From Vermamoeba vermiformis (Eukaryota; Tubulinea; Echinamoebida), in NCBI GenBank assembly GCA_045837725.1, contig JBEWZL010000077.1, forward strand, positions 1-64,000: DNA of 64,000 nt, written 5' to 3'. The translations under genes and the position numbers were made by a program. Each line of letters begins with the position of its first letter. The stretch's first letter is position 1. The notes beneath the pieces are model-generated. The model did no database searches. It saw only the letters and a list, made by a program, of their open reading frames with translations, and was not told the origin of the DNA. Below are positions 11,440 through 24,738 of this stretch, in pieces.

Positions 11440-14143
11440 TTATTCCTGTGGTGTGCTACCAGGCAGCTGATTCAGCGAACTTAGATTAACGCCGTATTGT
11501 TGTTCAAATAATGCAGGCGAGTCCATTGGCGGCATCGGAGTAACACCGTTCGGATTGAATTGGAACGATACAACTGGCTCAGCAACGGGTGCTGACGGCA
11601 TTTGAAGCTGAGGAGGTTGAATATTAACCATTGATGGCGCAGGTGACTTATTTAAAATAATGGGCAAGACTGTTGAGACAGATCCAGTCAAGAATCCTGA
11701 AATAAAAATTAGATCTTGCGTCGAAGATTAGAATAGGGCATATCATACCTGACATTGAGCATTCTATTTCTATATTATGGGCAATTTCGACCAAGGGCGA
11801 GAATTGTTTGAAAACTGTGGGTAAAAGATCCGGAGGGAAGTTGAGCGGGATCTGTCCTTGGAGACTAAAAAGCAGTCGTTATAATTCTAATTTCAAAGTG
11901 ATATTATATAATATACGTACACACTGCCTCCCTTAATAGGAAATTGTAGTCCTTCTTTGCCGTTGTATTCAGCAAACAAATGTGCGGTCGTGTAATCTCG
12001 GTGCTTCGAGTGGACTTGCAGATCTACAGTAGAAACGAGTCTGACTTTCATATTCTTAACATCATAGCCTGACTTATTATCGATGGTCTATAGTAATAAA
12101 TTAGCGCTGTCGTGCAATAAATATTGATCATAATAGCTTACAAAAGTCAACATTTTTGTGCTGCCAATATGACCGACAGGCCCGCCTTCAAGAACGCCCT
12201 AAGAGAATATTAGTATTGCTGTATGAAAAAATATAGTAACGTTAGGCTACTTACAGTGATCGAAACGATTTGGTCAGCGGATCTAAAGTTTAATTTTTTG
12301 GCTTTAACTGTCACAGCAGGCTCGGCAGAGATTGACACGTAGTTCACGATGACATCAATCTCGTTACTAACATTCTTGTTGAATGACAGTGCTGGTCTGT
12401 TGACATGCGCACTGCATGTGTATCGAATGTAAGCGTGCGGATGATTCAGTGTCGGAGGCAGGTTTGATGGCATGACAAAAGAGAACGGCCAATAGTAAGC
12501 TCCAGAATCAATCTATAATGTTACATTAGCCGATACCTAGTACAAAACACGCTACTTACAATCGGCTTTTCTGCGAATAGAATTTGTCGAACGTTGAAGA
12601 AAGTGACCGTCTCTGACAGATTTTCGAACCTGTCGAGTTTGATGTTGCGTGTGACCTATTGTAAGTGAGACAATGCAAATTAAGCAAACTATATTATTAT
12701 ACCTTTAGCGTTTCTTGTAGTGTAATGATGAGTCTCGTGCCAATGCGCCTGCTGCTCGCCGTGGAATTGTAATGAAATGTCGTTGACACTCAGAGGATTG
12801 CCGACATTAAACATAACCGTGCCAGTAACGATCTAGCTGTATATTAATATTGCTCTATATAGTTATATTTAAGTACTTACTTCGCCGGGATAAAACGTTG
12901 TTCTTTCCAAAACTAATCTGAAATCCGGCAGTTTTAAGTTGATCTGACTGGTCGGCTCTGGTAGAACAGCATCTTGGAATCTGAATAAGACATGAAGTCG
13001 CGCAGTTTTCTTAATAATACATTAGCGCATAAAGAAAGGAAATCAATGCGCGTACTGAGATCTGCAACCATAAATCATGGATCTGATTTGAGGCAAAAGG
13101 TCTGATATCTAGCTCGAATCGACCTAGCAATTGGTTCGATGCTAATGATCGGTGGTTCTGCGGAAATTATTGTTAATTAACGGATAATACAGAAGAAAAA
13201 TTCTTCGTACCCAAACTTTGAACTGTACTGGAAATTCCTTATTTGGCAAGCTAATAGTGAACTCCTCGAACCACTAAATGGCTATGCATTAGATAAGGAC
13301 GCCTTCTATAATCAAATTTTGTTAAATTTACCTTCGCGTGCTTGCTCTTATTGAATGTATCTGTCACTAAAGTTGGTGGGTTGAATGAATGATTTAACGG
13401 TACTGAAACTCGCAGCTTCAAGAGCGCAGAAAGCTCTATTGATAATATCATGTTATAATATATTTAAGAGATCTATCTTACGACTATTAAAGAGTTTTGT
13501 ATTGTTCGTACCGGCTGCAGGATTTTCTTCAAGTTCTAAACCGACCGCTTCAATTACTTTAATCCAAAGCAAGCCTTGATTGAGACCAGGAGTATTTATG
13601 TCGCCATAGATCTATATATTATGTTAATTTTCTAAAAAAGGTCAGTAGACACATTTTTTCGTGCTTACGTTTTTCTTGATCCCGAAATAGTGCTGCACAG
13701 GAAAGCAATCAACGACTTCATTTTGCGCAAACATCTCGTTTAAGATCTTTTCAAATGCTATTTGGCGTTCTTGCACGATTGTCTCTTCAGCTTTGAATAA
13801 ATTGACTTTTGGAGGGAACGGGGTGAATCTGTGCTTGGGAAATTGCCTATAAACCTGTAATAGTGTCAACATTATGTGCACTATATAGTTCTATCTATGT
13901 AGGTGCATACATAGTCGTAAAGTGCTTGAAGTTCGCTGTAACGACAAACTATTTCCCATCTGTGTCCGCTTGGTGATGTCAACTCGAAAATGTAAGTCTA
14001 TTAGTGTAAAATTAGCAAAAAATATTATTAAAAATATTCGTGGCACTAACTCGATGCGGCTTTTGATTTTGCAAGAAGTTATTTTCAGTTCTAACAAATC
14101 TGCAGGCAACTTTCAAATGTGGCGGTTCAATTGTATTATCCAT
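11440..14143 (-). CDS. PX-C2-arrestin domain adaptor protein
   Basis: Minus-strand gene of about ten exons, ATG at 14143 (MDNTIEPPHL). Domain order: a PX phosphoinositide-binding domain (TYIFELTSPSGHRWEIVC, RYSELQALYDYV and FPPK, about 14060-13690); a C2-like domain (LLWIKVIEAVGLELEENPA, FEEFTISLPNKEFPVQFKVW and LLGRFELDI, about 13600-13000); then an arrestin fold (N-lobe about 12980-12230 with LVLERTTFYPGE, YYWPFSFVMPSNLPP and HAYIRYTCSAHV; C-lobe with FNKNVSNEIDVIVNYVSI and VTVKAKK). A proline/glutamine-rich tail ends at 11440. Arrestin-domain proteins sort membrane cargo, and PX and C2 would tether this one to endosomal or plasma membranes. Amoebozoan Adc proteins pair arrestin with FYVE or C2, but I do not recall this exact order. 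No PPxY ubiquitin-ligase motif was seen. Confidence 0.75.
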
Positions 14144-14372
14144 ATTTGACTATCTTTCCGTTGTGTTTTGGGTATCCTTTATACTGAAAATAATGGCGAA
14201 ATATTTTGGTCGCTGATTTCTTTTTCGAAATTGCGAAATGAAATTTTGCGAAGATTTTTCGCATTTCAACAACATCACATTGAGCTATATATTCCAAGCA
14301 AGGGTCAATGGAATCTAATCTTTTGAAATATTCTTCGCTCGTTCCAAGGTCCAAAAATCGGGTTGGATCCAT
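14136..14372 (-). CDS. Possible small protein or upstream ORF (78 aa), uncertain
   Basis: An ATG-led frame (MDPTRFLDLGTSEEYFKRL...) of 78 codons ends at 14136 and overlaps the presumed first codons of the PX-C2-arrestin gene by 8 bases in another frame. Its composition looks protein-like, with basic residues in the second half. I do not recognise it. It may be an upstream ORF on the arrestin-gene transcript, a separate small gene, or an exon whose splicing I cannot see. Confidence 0.25.
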   Translation of the reverse strand: MDPTRFLDLGTSEEYFKRLDSIDPCLEYIAQCDVVEMRKIFAKFHFAISKKKSATKIFRHYFQYKGYPKHNGKIVKYG

Positions 14373-14464
14373 GTCGATCCACGCTTTTGCCTTGCCTGGT
14401 CACAATTTATTGCGAGTGATTTAAAATAAATAAAACATTCGTCTTTACTTTAACTAAACAACAC

Positions 14465-17400
14465 TTATTTTGCAGCCATTGTAATTTCAGTCTTAACAAC
14501 CTTCAACGACTGCGCCAGATTCATCAGCTTGGTCGCATCTTCCACTTTGACTACATTTTCCTTAATTTCCGCGAACTGCTTTCGCAAATTCTCGATTTCT
14601 CGTGACAGCACATCGACGACGTAGTTCAATTTATCTTCATTGTTTCCTCTTGGTGTCACGGTCACGTTTGCAGTGGTGTTGATTTTCACTGAAGCGCGCA
14701 TCTTTTCAACCTCCTGCGAAAATTTGTAATTAGCACAGGTCATGTTGGAAGGACTAGTATTCAATGACTTACCGCCTTGATGGTCTTAACATAAGGAATG
14801 CAGCCGCCAGCTTCTTCAGGAGTAAGCGCCGCTAAAATCTTCAACGACAACGCGTTCAAATCCGTTTGAATGTCCACAACAATTTGCGTGATCTTCGTGT
14901 GGAATCCATTCAACTTAGCAGCAGTGTCATCCTCCTATTGACAAAGTTAATATTGTAATACATAACGTAGCAAATTGCTCTTCATACCTTGTTGTTATTG
15001 TTGTTAAGCTTGGCCGCAGCAGCTTTGACACTCGATGGGCTGGTAGTAGGTGTCGTGCCAGTCTTGTTGCTGGCAGACGATGAACCCAACGAGGCCTTCT
15101 TAGCGCTAGGTGAGACAGGTGTCGGGCTCTTGGCCGGCTCTGTCTTGTCACCGTTGGACACATTAGCCATATTCAACACCATGCTCCTTCTCGAGTCAGG
15201 CCCTTGAGCAGCAACATTCGAAGTAGTACGTGTAGGAGCTGTTGTTGTCGCGGCACGATCTCTCTTGGGATCAGCCGTGGGAGGCGTGTTAGGTCCTGGC
15301 GGTGTGGTGGGCAAAGGCTTCTTTTCAACAGGCTTAGTAACAACCGGTGAAGTGTTGGTCTTGGGTGGCGTGACAGTAGATGACACGGCGATGCGTTGCA
15401 AAGGAGTGCTAAGAAATCATTAGTACTTGGGGGCCTAGAGTGATTAAATCAATTGGTACTTACTCGACTTTTTTGTTGGGCAATGATGAAGCACCTGACT
15501 TGCTTCTCCTTCGCGACTTCAACTCTTCTTCAATTTGACCCATGGTCTGTCTGGCACGGGCAGCTTCTTCCAGCTGCTTTTGTTCGCGCTGTTTGGACTT
15601 GAGCTCGCGTTGCTCACTGAAGATCTTGTGCTTCTCGAGTTCATTTCTGAACACTTGGTAGCCGTTCTCAAGACCTTCTTGCAAAGGAATCATGTCATCG
15701 TGAATAAGACTCTTGTTCAAACGAACACCAAAGCCCAACAAACGCTCAAACTCCATCAACAACTCTGCTAAGTTAGCACGATGTTGAGCTGAGAATTTAT
15801 CTGCAGCAGCGTCGCTCAAGAAGATCTGAGCGACAGCCAAAGGGCCAGCATTGACCTCTGTGAAAAAACGTTAAACTTGGCCTAGGCGCATCTATCAAAA
15901 AAAGGTGCTACGTACGTGTCAACAAAGAGCCTTGCAACTCACGCTGCAAGATCTTAGTGTTAGGAGTGGCGCTGTCGAGTTCGGTTTTCAACGAGCGAAT
16001 CTTCTTTTCAATCAACATGGCAGCGCTCTCAATCGGGGACAATTCTTTCTGTTAATCAGAACAAGCCCTTGTTAGTACCCAGCACACATATGTATCATAA
16101 TATGATCTTGTTTCTTACGGTCTCCTTGGCTTTGACAGGAACACGCTTCTTGACGTAAGGGAAAGAGCACTCAGTCGTGAAAATTGTGCGGCGAATGAAT
16201 TGGTCTTCAATCTCGCCCTGCGCCTTGCCGCCCTTAGTGAACGGTTGCTCCATAACAAAGCGATCTAAAAAAGTAAATTAGGCACCCCTATACATACGAA
16301 CATATGGCGTTACGTACTAATATTGAAGTACTGCTTGTACAATGACTTGACAGGTGTCACTGATTCGCCCTCAGGAGGCAAAATCTCAACGGCACCCAAT
16401 TGGATGTGGCACACGTTGGGGTCCAATTCTTCAGGCTTGATGTCCTTATTAGGCAACATGACAACCTTGCCGAACTTTCTCTCGTATCGAAGCTGTGAAA
16501 TTTGTCAGCGAGGTCTGGTTTTTCGGATCTGATCTGGATCTTACCTTCAAGTTCTCAGCCACTTCAGCGACACGATTAGTGTTCAATTCTTTGTAAATGT
16601 ATTCTTTTCCGTCCATATCCTTGAACGGCTTGCCGTAGAAAGCAACACGGTAGTAGTTGGAGAAAATACGTTGGTTCATAGTGTTCTAAAATATGACACA
16701 TTAGAAATGTATAGTTTTGTGAAAAATTGCACGCACCTCGTCAATCAAAAGCTTGCACAAGTTAAAGAGGTCCAAGTGACAGTTCATTTGTTCTCTCGTA
16801 GTCTTCTTGTTCTTGGAAGATCGGCAGCATCATACGATAAGCAGTGACACATTGCTCGTACAAACCACCTTCACGCAAGCTCTTAATAGCGTCGTGCAAA
16901 AGACCGACAAATCCTTCTTCCGAGAACAACTTGGACTGACAGATCTCGTCCTTCAATGACTCCAAGGTGCCTGGCGACGGAATTTCAATTTCGCGGTCAA
17001 TGTTCGGACACACCAAGTGGAAGGCAGTGGGTGTGTTCTACACATCAAAAATTAATTATTAAAGCATAAAATAAATGTGAGAGTGGCACTTACGACTTCC
17101 CAACGGCCCAATAAGCTCAAATAAGCTTGAACCAAAGCAGCAGTGACAATCTTAGTTTGAGCGCACTCCTCCAAATGTTTGTTCTGATCGAGGGTAGGAT
17201 CTAAATTAAGGAGATCAAGTCATCACTTACAGCACGATGAGTCTCTGCCAAACTCTCCAACCAAGTAATTCTCTCGTCAGGAGACTCCATGAACTCCTTC
17301 GAGATCTTGTAGTACAGATCTGCCATCATTTCAGGGTCGTATTGGTATTGGCTCATCTAAGCAACATTAGCATTGGACCAATGACAACAAAGTTATGTTA

Positions 17401-20400
17401 CAACGTACCTTCTTGCTCTGTTCAATAATAGAGTTGATCTTGGCTTGCAAGACCTCCACTTGCTTGGGAATAGGCTCGCCGTAAATATCATTGCGACTCA
17501 ATCCGCTTCTCGCATTGCGCACGACAGGCTCGAATGAGCTCAACAAGCGGTTGAAGTCTGTTGGCTCTTTGCCGACCATGCGTGTAATCGCAATTGTCGT
17601 TTGAAGCTTGACACGAGCAATGTTTTGGGTTTGAATAAAGTTGTTCTGTGAAACATTCAAAGGTTAATAATTATGCTAGGAGTACGTGCTTGGCAGCTAC
17701 TATACGTACCTCCAATAAGACGTAGAAAGAAGTCGCAGCAAGGTCTCTAACTTTTCTCAATCTGCTGTTGCTCAAGCGTAAGAATTCGAACACGAGTTCA
17801 CCGCAAACACTGTTTCGTTTGCTGAACAAGGGCTTCTTGACTTCAGGGATCAAATGGTTCAATGTTTGGAGCACGACCGTCAGTGCAGATGTCGATTGGT
17901 TCTTGCGCAACAGGTTGATCAAGACTGCAAAGATCTTGTCGAACATGGACAAGTTCTTCAAGGCCACAGAGAACGATGCTACGAGGTGCAGCACGACCTC
18001 CAAAGACACCAATGAAATTTCTCTGGCAAAGTTGGCCTCACGCTTGGCCTCAACGTCGAAATTGACAGTCTGTTTTCGATCACGAACGGTGGTTCGCTCC
18101 ATGAACTGATTGACAATCATTACTGACGGTTTTTTGTCCAAAACCAACGCCGCTGAATTTCCATGTTAGTAAAATATTTTTCACGGGATCCGGATCTACT
18201 TACGCTTAGTCTTCTTGCCGTACTTCTTTCTAACAGTCTTCATCTTCTTTGAAGTCATACGTGAAGTCACATCGGCGAAAGTGTCGCCGGAGCCCAAGTC
18301 AATCGAGCTTTGAGCTGAGCTGAGTTCCAATGACTTGGCGAGACCCATCTCTTCGGCAGCAACTGTAGCACGAACAGAGTGCTCTCCGTGGTACTTTTTC
18401 AATAATAATTTAGCTACCCCGAAAGTAGTGATCGAAATAAACTTACCTCGAAGAGATCAGTGGCCATGATCATCAAGTCCAAGAACAAAAAGACACGCTT
18501 CTCAGTCTCACGCTCCCAGTAATCCTTCAAGAGGTCGACATTAGCGCCCTTGAGGACAAAGTAGAAGCACGCCAACAACTTTCTCTTCTCGTCTGAGACA
18601 GCTGGCAACTTGGCAATCAAGTCGTAGTGGTCAATCGCGGTCAAAATGAACGGGAAGTAGATTGACGCAATTCGTTGACGAGCCAAGTTTGCTTGATATC
18701 GTGCATCGTGATCATGTTTGTAAATAGCATCGCATAATGTGTTAATAGCCTAAACATTAGTCAATACACATACAGGACCATGTCATTAATATAAATATGA
18801 ATGATATGATCAAGGATATTATCAAAATAATACTTACCATGTTCATTTTCTATTGGGATACAGAATAGATAGATAACGTTAATATAGATACATAATAATG
18901 TTATATAGGTTGATAAAGGCACTTACCTTTGCTCTGTTCGATGAGTTTGTGGCAACAAAAGTCGTCTCCAATTGCATCAAAATAAGGCCCGACAAGAAAT
19001 GCTTCGTGCTAAAAATAAACCACCAATCAGCACGCGTTCTCAATTAGAGCTCTATATCATTAAATTACTTACGCAAATCTGTAAGGAATATCAGCCACAG
19101 TCTGAATCTTGGGGTGAATTGGCAAGTTGAGTGCGAGATAGTGCACGTAGTCAGTAAGAGCGCGCAAGAAAGTGAACTTCATCTCAGTCAATTCCATGCT
19201 CTCGTTGTTAGGATCGAGCTCTTGGACGTAATTGTAGATCTATAGAACGTTAGGCATGCTTTAAACTGACGTGCAAAACTTACAAGTTCGAAGACAAAGC
19301 CACGGTCCATAAACGCGAACAAGTCGGTAATAAAATGAGCCGTGGTAATGTTAAACAACTTTGCCAAAGGAATAGAACCAGCAGGATCAAGTGCGAAAGT
19401 GACGGTCAAAGTTCTGAATCCTAACACGGCACGCATAATTTGATCGTGAACTGACTGCGAGAATCGACTTGTACGGTTGTTATCAGTCAATTTCTTCTCG
19501 TGGTGGAGTTGCAGCACCATTGACTTGATGATGAGACCGTACAAGAACCAAGCAAATTTGAGCGAGTCCTTCAAACAGGCGTGCTACAAGCGACATTAGA
19601 ACGCTGAAAACTGTTAGATTCAATCAATGCGTACCTTGTTTTGAATGGCCAAGAGCCAGTTGTTGAGCAAATGTTCACCAATATTGCTCTTAGGGCTCGG
19701 GTTAAAGATGAAGCTCAAGAACGATTCCAACACGTTGTCATCGGGATTGGAATTTGTGGCAACACTACACAAATATTAGGTCAATCTGTGTATAATCTAT
19801 GGGTGCACTTGACTTACGCATCAGCCAATGACAGCAAAGTTGCGAAAGAAAGAACGCTGATGCGAGGAGGGAAAGTTGCAATCAATTCGAGCAAACCTCG
19901 TGTAATGACTGGGAAGAATTTGACCAACTCTTTCTTATTAGCAGACGCCAAGCCCTCAACACCAGCAACAATCTTGTCTTGATCTTGTTTAGGGTCCAAC
20001 GACAGCTTGAGGAAGTTGTTGAGGTGCGTGTCAAGAGTGTAGACTGACGAGACCAGCTTGGTGCTGAATGTCATCAAAAGCTTTTGGTTGTCCAACCACT
20101 AGAAGACAAGTTAGATGTACTCATAACACAATCACGCTATTCACTTACAAGGATGTCATCTTCAGGGGTTGACAAGTAGTTCGTGGGCAACTTCAATGCA
20201 ACTGGGAACGAGTACTTTTCCTCGTTAAGCAAACTTTCAAAATACATTAGTAACGTACTCGCAAGCACACATTAATATCGACATACTGTCCGTCCTTCAG
20301 AAGTGGGACAAATGTATACGCCAATGGAGCAGACTAAGAAAATGATAAGTCAGATCTGGTACGAGCCATCTATTGAGGTACTTACGAGAGGTGTATCGCC

Positions 20401-22849
20401 GGGCTTAGACTTCTTGCCGGCAGGTTTGCAATCGACGTGATAGAAAGTTAACAACAAGTGGTGTTTGTTGGTCAATTGGAACGGCAGTTGGATCTTAATC
20501 TCGTCGAAGAATTTGGGCTTTTTGTTGTGATAGCCAACAATCGACATTGCTTTAGTGATCAAGCCTGCAGTAGTGCTATCGCCATAGATAACCTACATTC
20601 AAAAATTAGACCGAGAAAGAAATTTAGCGGATCTAATTCAAGCTGTTATTTTCTAGATTGTATTACCTTTAATCCTTCAGCGTTGGGATTATCGTCATTT
20701 TCTAACAATTTGACTTCCATGCCGATGTTTCTAGCGCTAACACCGCTCGCTAAAATAACATTCGTTAGCCGTGGATTTTCAATCACAAAAAAATCTCGCA
20801 CTAGTATTACCTTTCAAGTTGTTCAAATCCACGCGTTCAGGGTAGAAATAAAGATTGTTGACGTAATTGCAATGAGGATAGGCTGTTGACGTTTCATAAG
20901 GCAACTCTTGGATCTCGCGAATAGTCTTCATGTCCTTAGCTTCGTTGAAAGGCTTAACGGGCAACAACGATGGAGTCAATCTGTTTGGTGGCTCGGCGAG
21001 CTTATCGAGCAATTTAAGCGCGAAAGTGAATTCTCCCGGAATCGAATCACGCTTCTTCTTCGTCTTGTTCAACTTGATGTCCTCCAAGTAATCGAACAAA
21101 TCGCCTTTGCACTTGACAATATCCGAGAAGACGGCGTCCCCGACCATCGTCAAAGCACCACGCGCGTCAAAAAGAGGTTGTGCGCTCCAAGCAAAGTTCT
21201 GTTTGTACTCAGCCAAACGAGGCAAATTTCCACGAGTCTCAGAAACAAACTTTTGCTTATCCTTGTCTTTCATCTACAAGCATTGCGTTAGTTAATATGC
21301 CTCGTAAAAATATTATTCCGGCGCGGTTGGAAATGACACGCGGAAATAAATTCCCGGTGACGGAGTTTGACAATTTTGTGTCTTTGAATACTTGTGTACT
21401 ATTATTAATTATATATCTTTACCTGAGGTTTGCAATATGCGTCCACGTGATCGTCAGGAGATCCTCCCTTCAGTACTTTGTTCACGAAGAGTACTAAAAA
21501 TACATCTTCAGACTTAGCCCCGCTGTAGTTGAAAATGCACGATCGAGCTGAAGTAGCAGGCTCTACTTCTTTCTATATTTGGTAAAATAACATTAATCAA
21601 CTGAAAATTCGTAGTGCGAACGCGCGTTGCAAAAAGATATTTTGAGATTTTTTAATCGTTAAAAATCAAGGATAAATAGTAGCTTGATTTAAAGCCAATA
21701 TTATTATACTATTATTTGCATACGTACCAAGACGTGTTGAATCAGCGCAGAGGTATTAGCAGTATTGACATCGAATTGGAAATCTTCCGTCAATTTTGTC
21801 TTCGACTTCAAATCATACAATGCCAATGTGCAGAAAAATGGCTCGATTTCGCCCAATTGAAATTTCAGCTCTTTAGCTTCGAAAAGCAATTGAGTGGCAC
21901 TAAGATATTAAAATTTAAAATTAGTAACGGAATTATAATTGTTCCAAATATTGATACTGAGCTTATTTCATATTATTATAGTCATATTATATTACTTACA
22001 ATTTATTATCGAACGGTCGGCCTTTTTGCAAGCTGTAGTGAGTATCGGGTTTGTTCATATGAAAAGTCGTAAAGAGCGGCATTCGATCTTTTTTCTGCAT
22101 TAAAATATGAGGTCATTATACTTGAACAGTAATATACCGGCAAATTTATAACATTTAACTGATCTCGAGTAAAAGTCGGAGTTGGGGAAAGTTTCGATCG
22201 CACAAGTTTAAATCGAATCGAAAAAAATACGTAATTTAAATTACTACAATTATTGGTATTTAATTTGCTTACTCTTTCGTCGAGCAGTTGTTCCTTGGTT
22301 GCTACTCGCAAGATGGACGTTTCGTCCTTTTCTGCCTTCTCAGCATCTTTATCGACTGTACGACCAACTACGTCGACTTCATATTCTTGGTCAGGCACTT
22401 TGACATTTTTAGGGACGGGATTAACTGTTTTGGTAAGATCTACCGAGACCCAATCCTGTTCAAAATACTCTTGACAATATTTGAGATAAGCATCACTGAG
22501 GTTTGATGCATTGGCCTATATAAATAATAAATTAGTGCGAGTTGCTTTAAAATTAGTCACTTCAAGCTTTCAAATTTCAATAACGGATTAGCAAGTTAAA
22601 TATCTTAAAATAAATAATTAATTAAGCGCCTACCGGTACTGATGATTTAGTGGTGCGATTAACTCTTGGTTCTATTTTAACTTCTATATCATCATCAGGA
22701 AAAGCCAATTCGCCAAGGGACTCTTGCAGTTTTTTGTTAGCGAATTGCTTTTCGTATTCTTTGAAATCAAATGGGCTCTCGAGAGGGGCCGGGATTGATG
22801 TCGAGGCCGATAACGACGGTGTCTGAGTACCAGTGCTTGCGTCGCTCAT
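14465..22849 (-). CDS. DOCK family (zizimin/DOCK6-8 type) Rho GTPase exchange factor
   Basis: A gene of more than 20 exons, ATG at 22849, coding for roughly 2,200 residues. The N-terminus has LAFPDDDIEVKIEPRVNRTT and QEYFEQDWVSVDLTK, conserved in DOCK-C/D proteins. The DHR-1 (C2-like, lipid-binding) domain lies about 20870-20240 (LYFYPERVDLNNLKG, FFDEIKIQLPFQLTNKHHLL, LTFYHVDC). Long helical regions follow. The DHR-2 GEF domain is about 17100-15460 with FSNYYRVAFYGKPFK, FTKGGKAQGEIEDQFIRRTI and VNAGPLAVAQIFLS, whose Val-Ala segment is the nucleotide-sensor loop. It activates Rac/Cdc42-type GTPases to drive actin and cell movement. Unusual is a C-terminal extension past DHR-2 (about 15470-14465): a charged helix, a Thr/Pro-rich linker and a final coiled coil. 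Confidence 0.9.
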
Positions 22850-23375
22850 GGCAAAGGAATCGTGTTCTCTCGAGGCAAAAAAATAGTTCAATAACGAAAA
22901 TCAAAGTTTCGAAATCTTCTAGCGAGGAGTGCACAAACTGAAGCTTTGACGAGGTCAAGATGAGATCATTTGTACCAATATTTAAGGTTGATAAATAATA
23001 ATAAGCTAACATTCTACCTTTTCGGTGGTTCGGCGCCAGCAACGATCCACCAAATCCGGATTTGCGAAATACTTCGGCTTGAATGAGCAAGTACAAGTTG
23101 CATTATACTTTATGAGCACAACAAATTTCATAACGACGAACAACTAGAAGAGATCTCGTTGGGGAAAATAATCTTTAGGTTTATTACTATCGGACGGAAA
23201 ATATACTAGCATCAATTTCTTATTTCAACAATTATACTGTAGTAGTATTTACAATTTTTACAACCCACAACTTCTCAAAAGCGCTGAAAAATGCGCTTCG
23301 ATCGAGTTCGCACGAATCCGCACCCCTCACCCAAGAGTGAGAGTGTTCGTATGAATCAAATATTCTTTTGGGATA
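22850..23375. other. Intergenic region upstream of the DOCK gene
   Basis: About 0.5 kb, AT-rich, probably the DOCK promoter and the 3' end of the gene at 23376-24738. Minus-strand open frames here (for example 22767-23096) overlap the DOCK first exon in another frame and look like chance. Confidence 0.4.
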
Positions 23376-24738
23376 TCACCCACGATCGGCATTAGCGCGT
23401 TTAAGAGAAAGCCTAAAAGCGTAAAGTGTAAGAAATCTTTCTTGAATCTGATCGAAGCTAAATTGAGCAACGCCATAGATTTTCTTGACAAGGCAGATAG
23501 CTCTTAATAATTGTTCACTTACCTCTAAATTGAAGAGGGCTCTCTTCGCAAATGGGCTCGGAGTGCGTCTCGTCAATACTGGGGTCGTACTCTCAGATGT
23601 CCTGAAAGGACTCGTTGGTCTCAACTACAATAAGGTTCTATTAGTCAAATCCTTGCACGATCTATAGAAATTACACGTAAAATAGTTTTGTGTAAATTTA
23701 AAGTGATTGTGTACGGATGTTTTGCAAAATTCAATTTAAACTTGCCTAAGGTCAGAAAATGATGAAATATGGAAAAATGGATTGCCTATTATTGAAGAAA
23801 GTATTTGTATCGTTCATGAAGAACAGAATCTTACCTCAGGCGAAAGTGCTCTGAAATCTGCCTCGAGCGCTTCATCTGTGCTGCTAGCAAGGTTCAAATG
23901 TCCGCTTTCGTTGGAAGTCTCGCTCATCCAATCCAAGTCGTCGTTGAATGACTCGGGGATGATGATTTGCGAATTTTCAGATTCCAAATCAAGCTCATCG
24001 ATTGATTGCTCTAGGTACCGATGAATGTCCTCTGGCGTGGACAAGCGAAGCTCCACGTCGTTTGCGGTGCTATTGAGTTTGTCTTCAAGTTCGCGCCAGG
24101 CATCTTCAACGGAGGAAATTGAATCCGATGAGGAGGAAGTATCCATTGTAAAAAGATTCTGAGTCTGCGCATCGCGAAGCAAAGAACGAAGGAATTCATT
24201 GCTAAAAATTAGGATAATTAAGGACGGTTCATTAATGCCGAATCGATTTTAGCGAATAAAGGCGTTTGATCAAGATGCGTCTTTTCACCAACTAACAATT
24301 TCAGAAAATATCAAAACTTCGGTAAATACGTACCGTGTATCGAACTCTTTGAGTATATGCTCCTGTACTGGATTAGCTGAGTTCGCCTCAGAGTGGCCAC
24401 TACGAGATTGAAAAGTGATCAGCAACTTCCTTCAAAAAATTCTGGGACTGATAAGAAATGGATATCCCGTACCTAGCAACAAAATTGCCTTCGATCTGAA
24501 GCACACGCTCGTTTTCTTTGGCAGATATTTGAGCGGAGTAAATCTGATTGACTTTTGATGCGGCATGGTAACTCTTCAGAGAGCCATCTTTTTCCAAATC
24601 CACGAACAGAAGTTTGTCAGCAGGGAGGCCTTCAGGCATTTCTTCGCCATCAAAGACGAAATGGACATTGGGTGTCGAGATCAATCTGTTGTTCGCGTTG
24701 ATCAAGACTACTTGGGAGGGTAGCAAGTCCGTTGCCAT
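23376..24738 (-). CDS. Unknown acidic protein, multi-exon
   Basis: ATG at 24738 opens an exon of about 85-110 residues (MATDLLPSQVVLINANNR, then DGEEMPEGLPADKLLFVDLE, YSAQISAKENERVLQIEGNF). It looks like a small beta-rich domain. Further exons give HILKEFDTR, NEFLRSLLRDAQTQNLF, then a Ser/Asp/Glu-rich acidic stretch (about 24150-23830, with ESENSQIIIPESFNDDLDW) and a basic, proline-containing segment (TRRTPSPFAKRALFNLE). The 3' end is uncertain: reading on without splicing runs to 23376, while using the GTAAGTG donor would end at 23401. I do not recognise the family. The acidic, Ser-rich middle and SP/TP sites suggest a phosphorylated nuclear or regulatory protein, which is only a guess. Confidence 0.45.
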
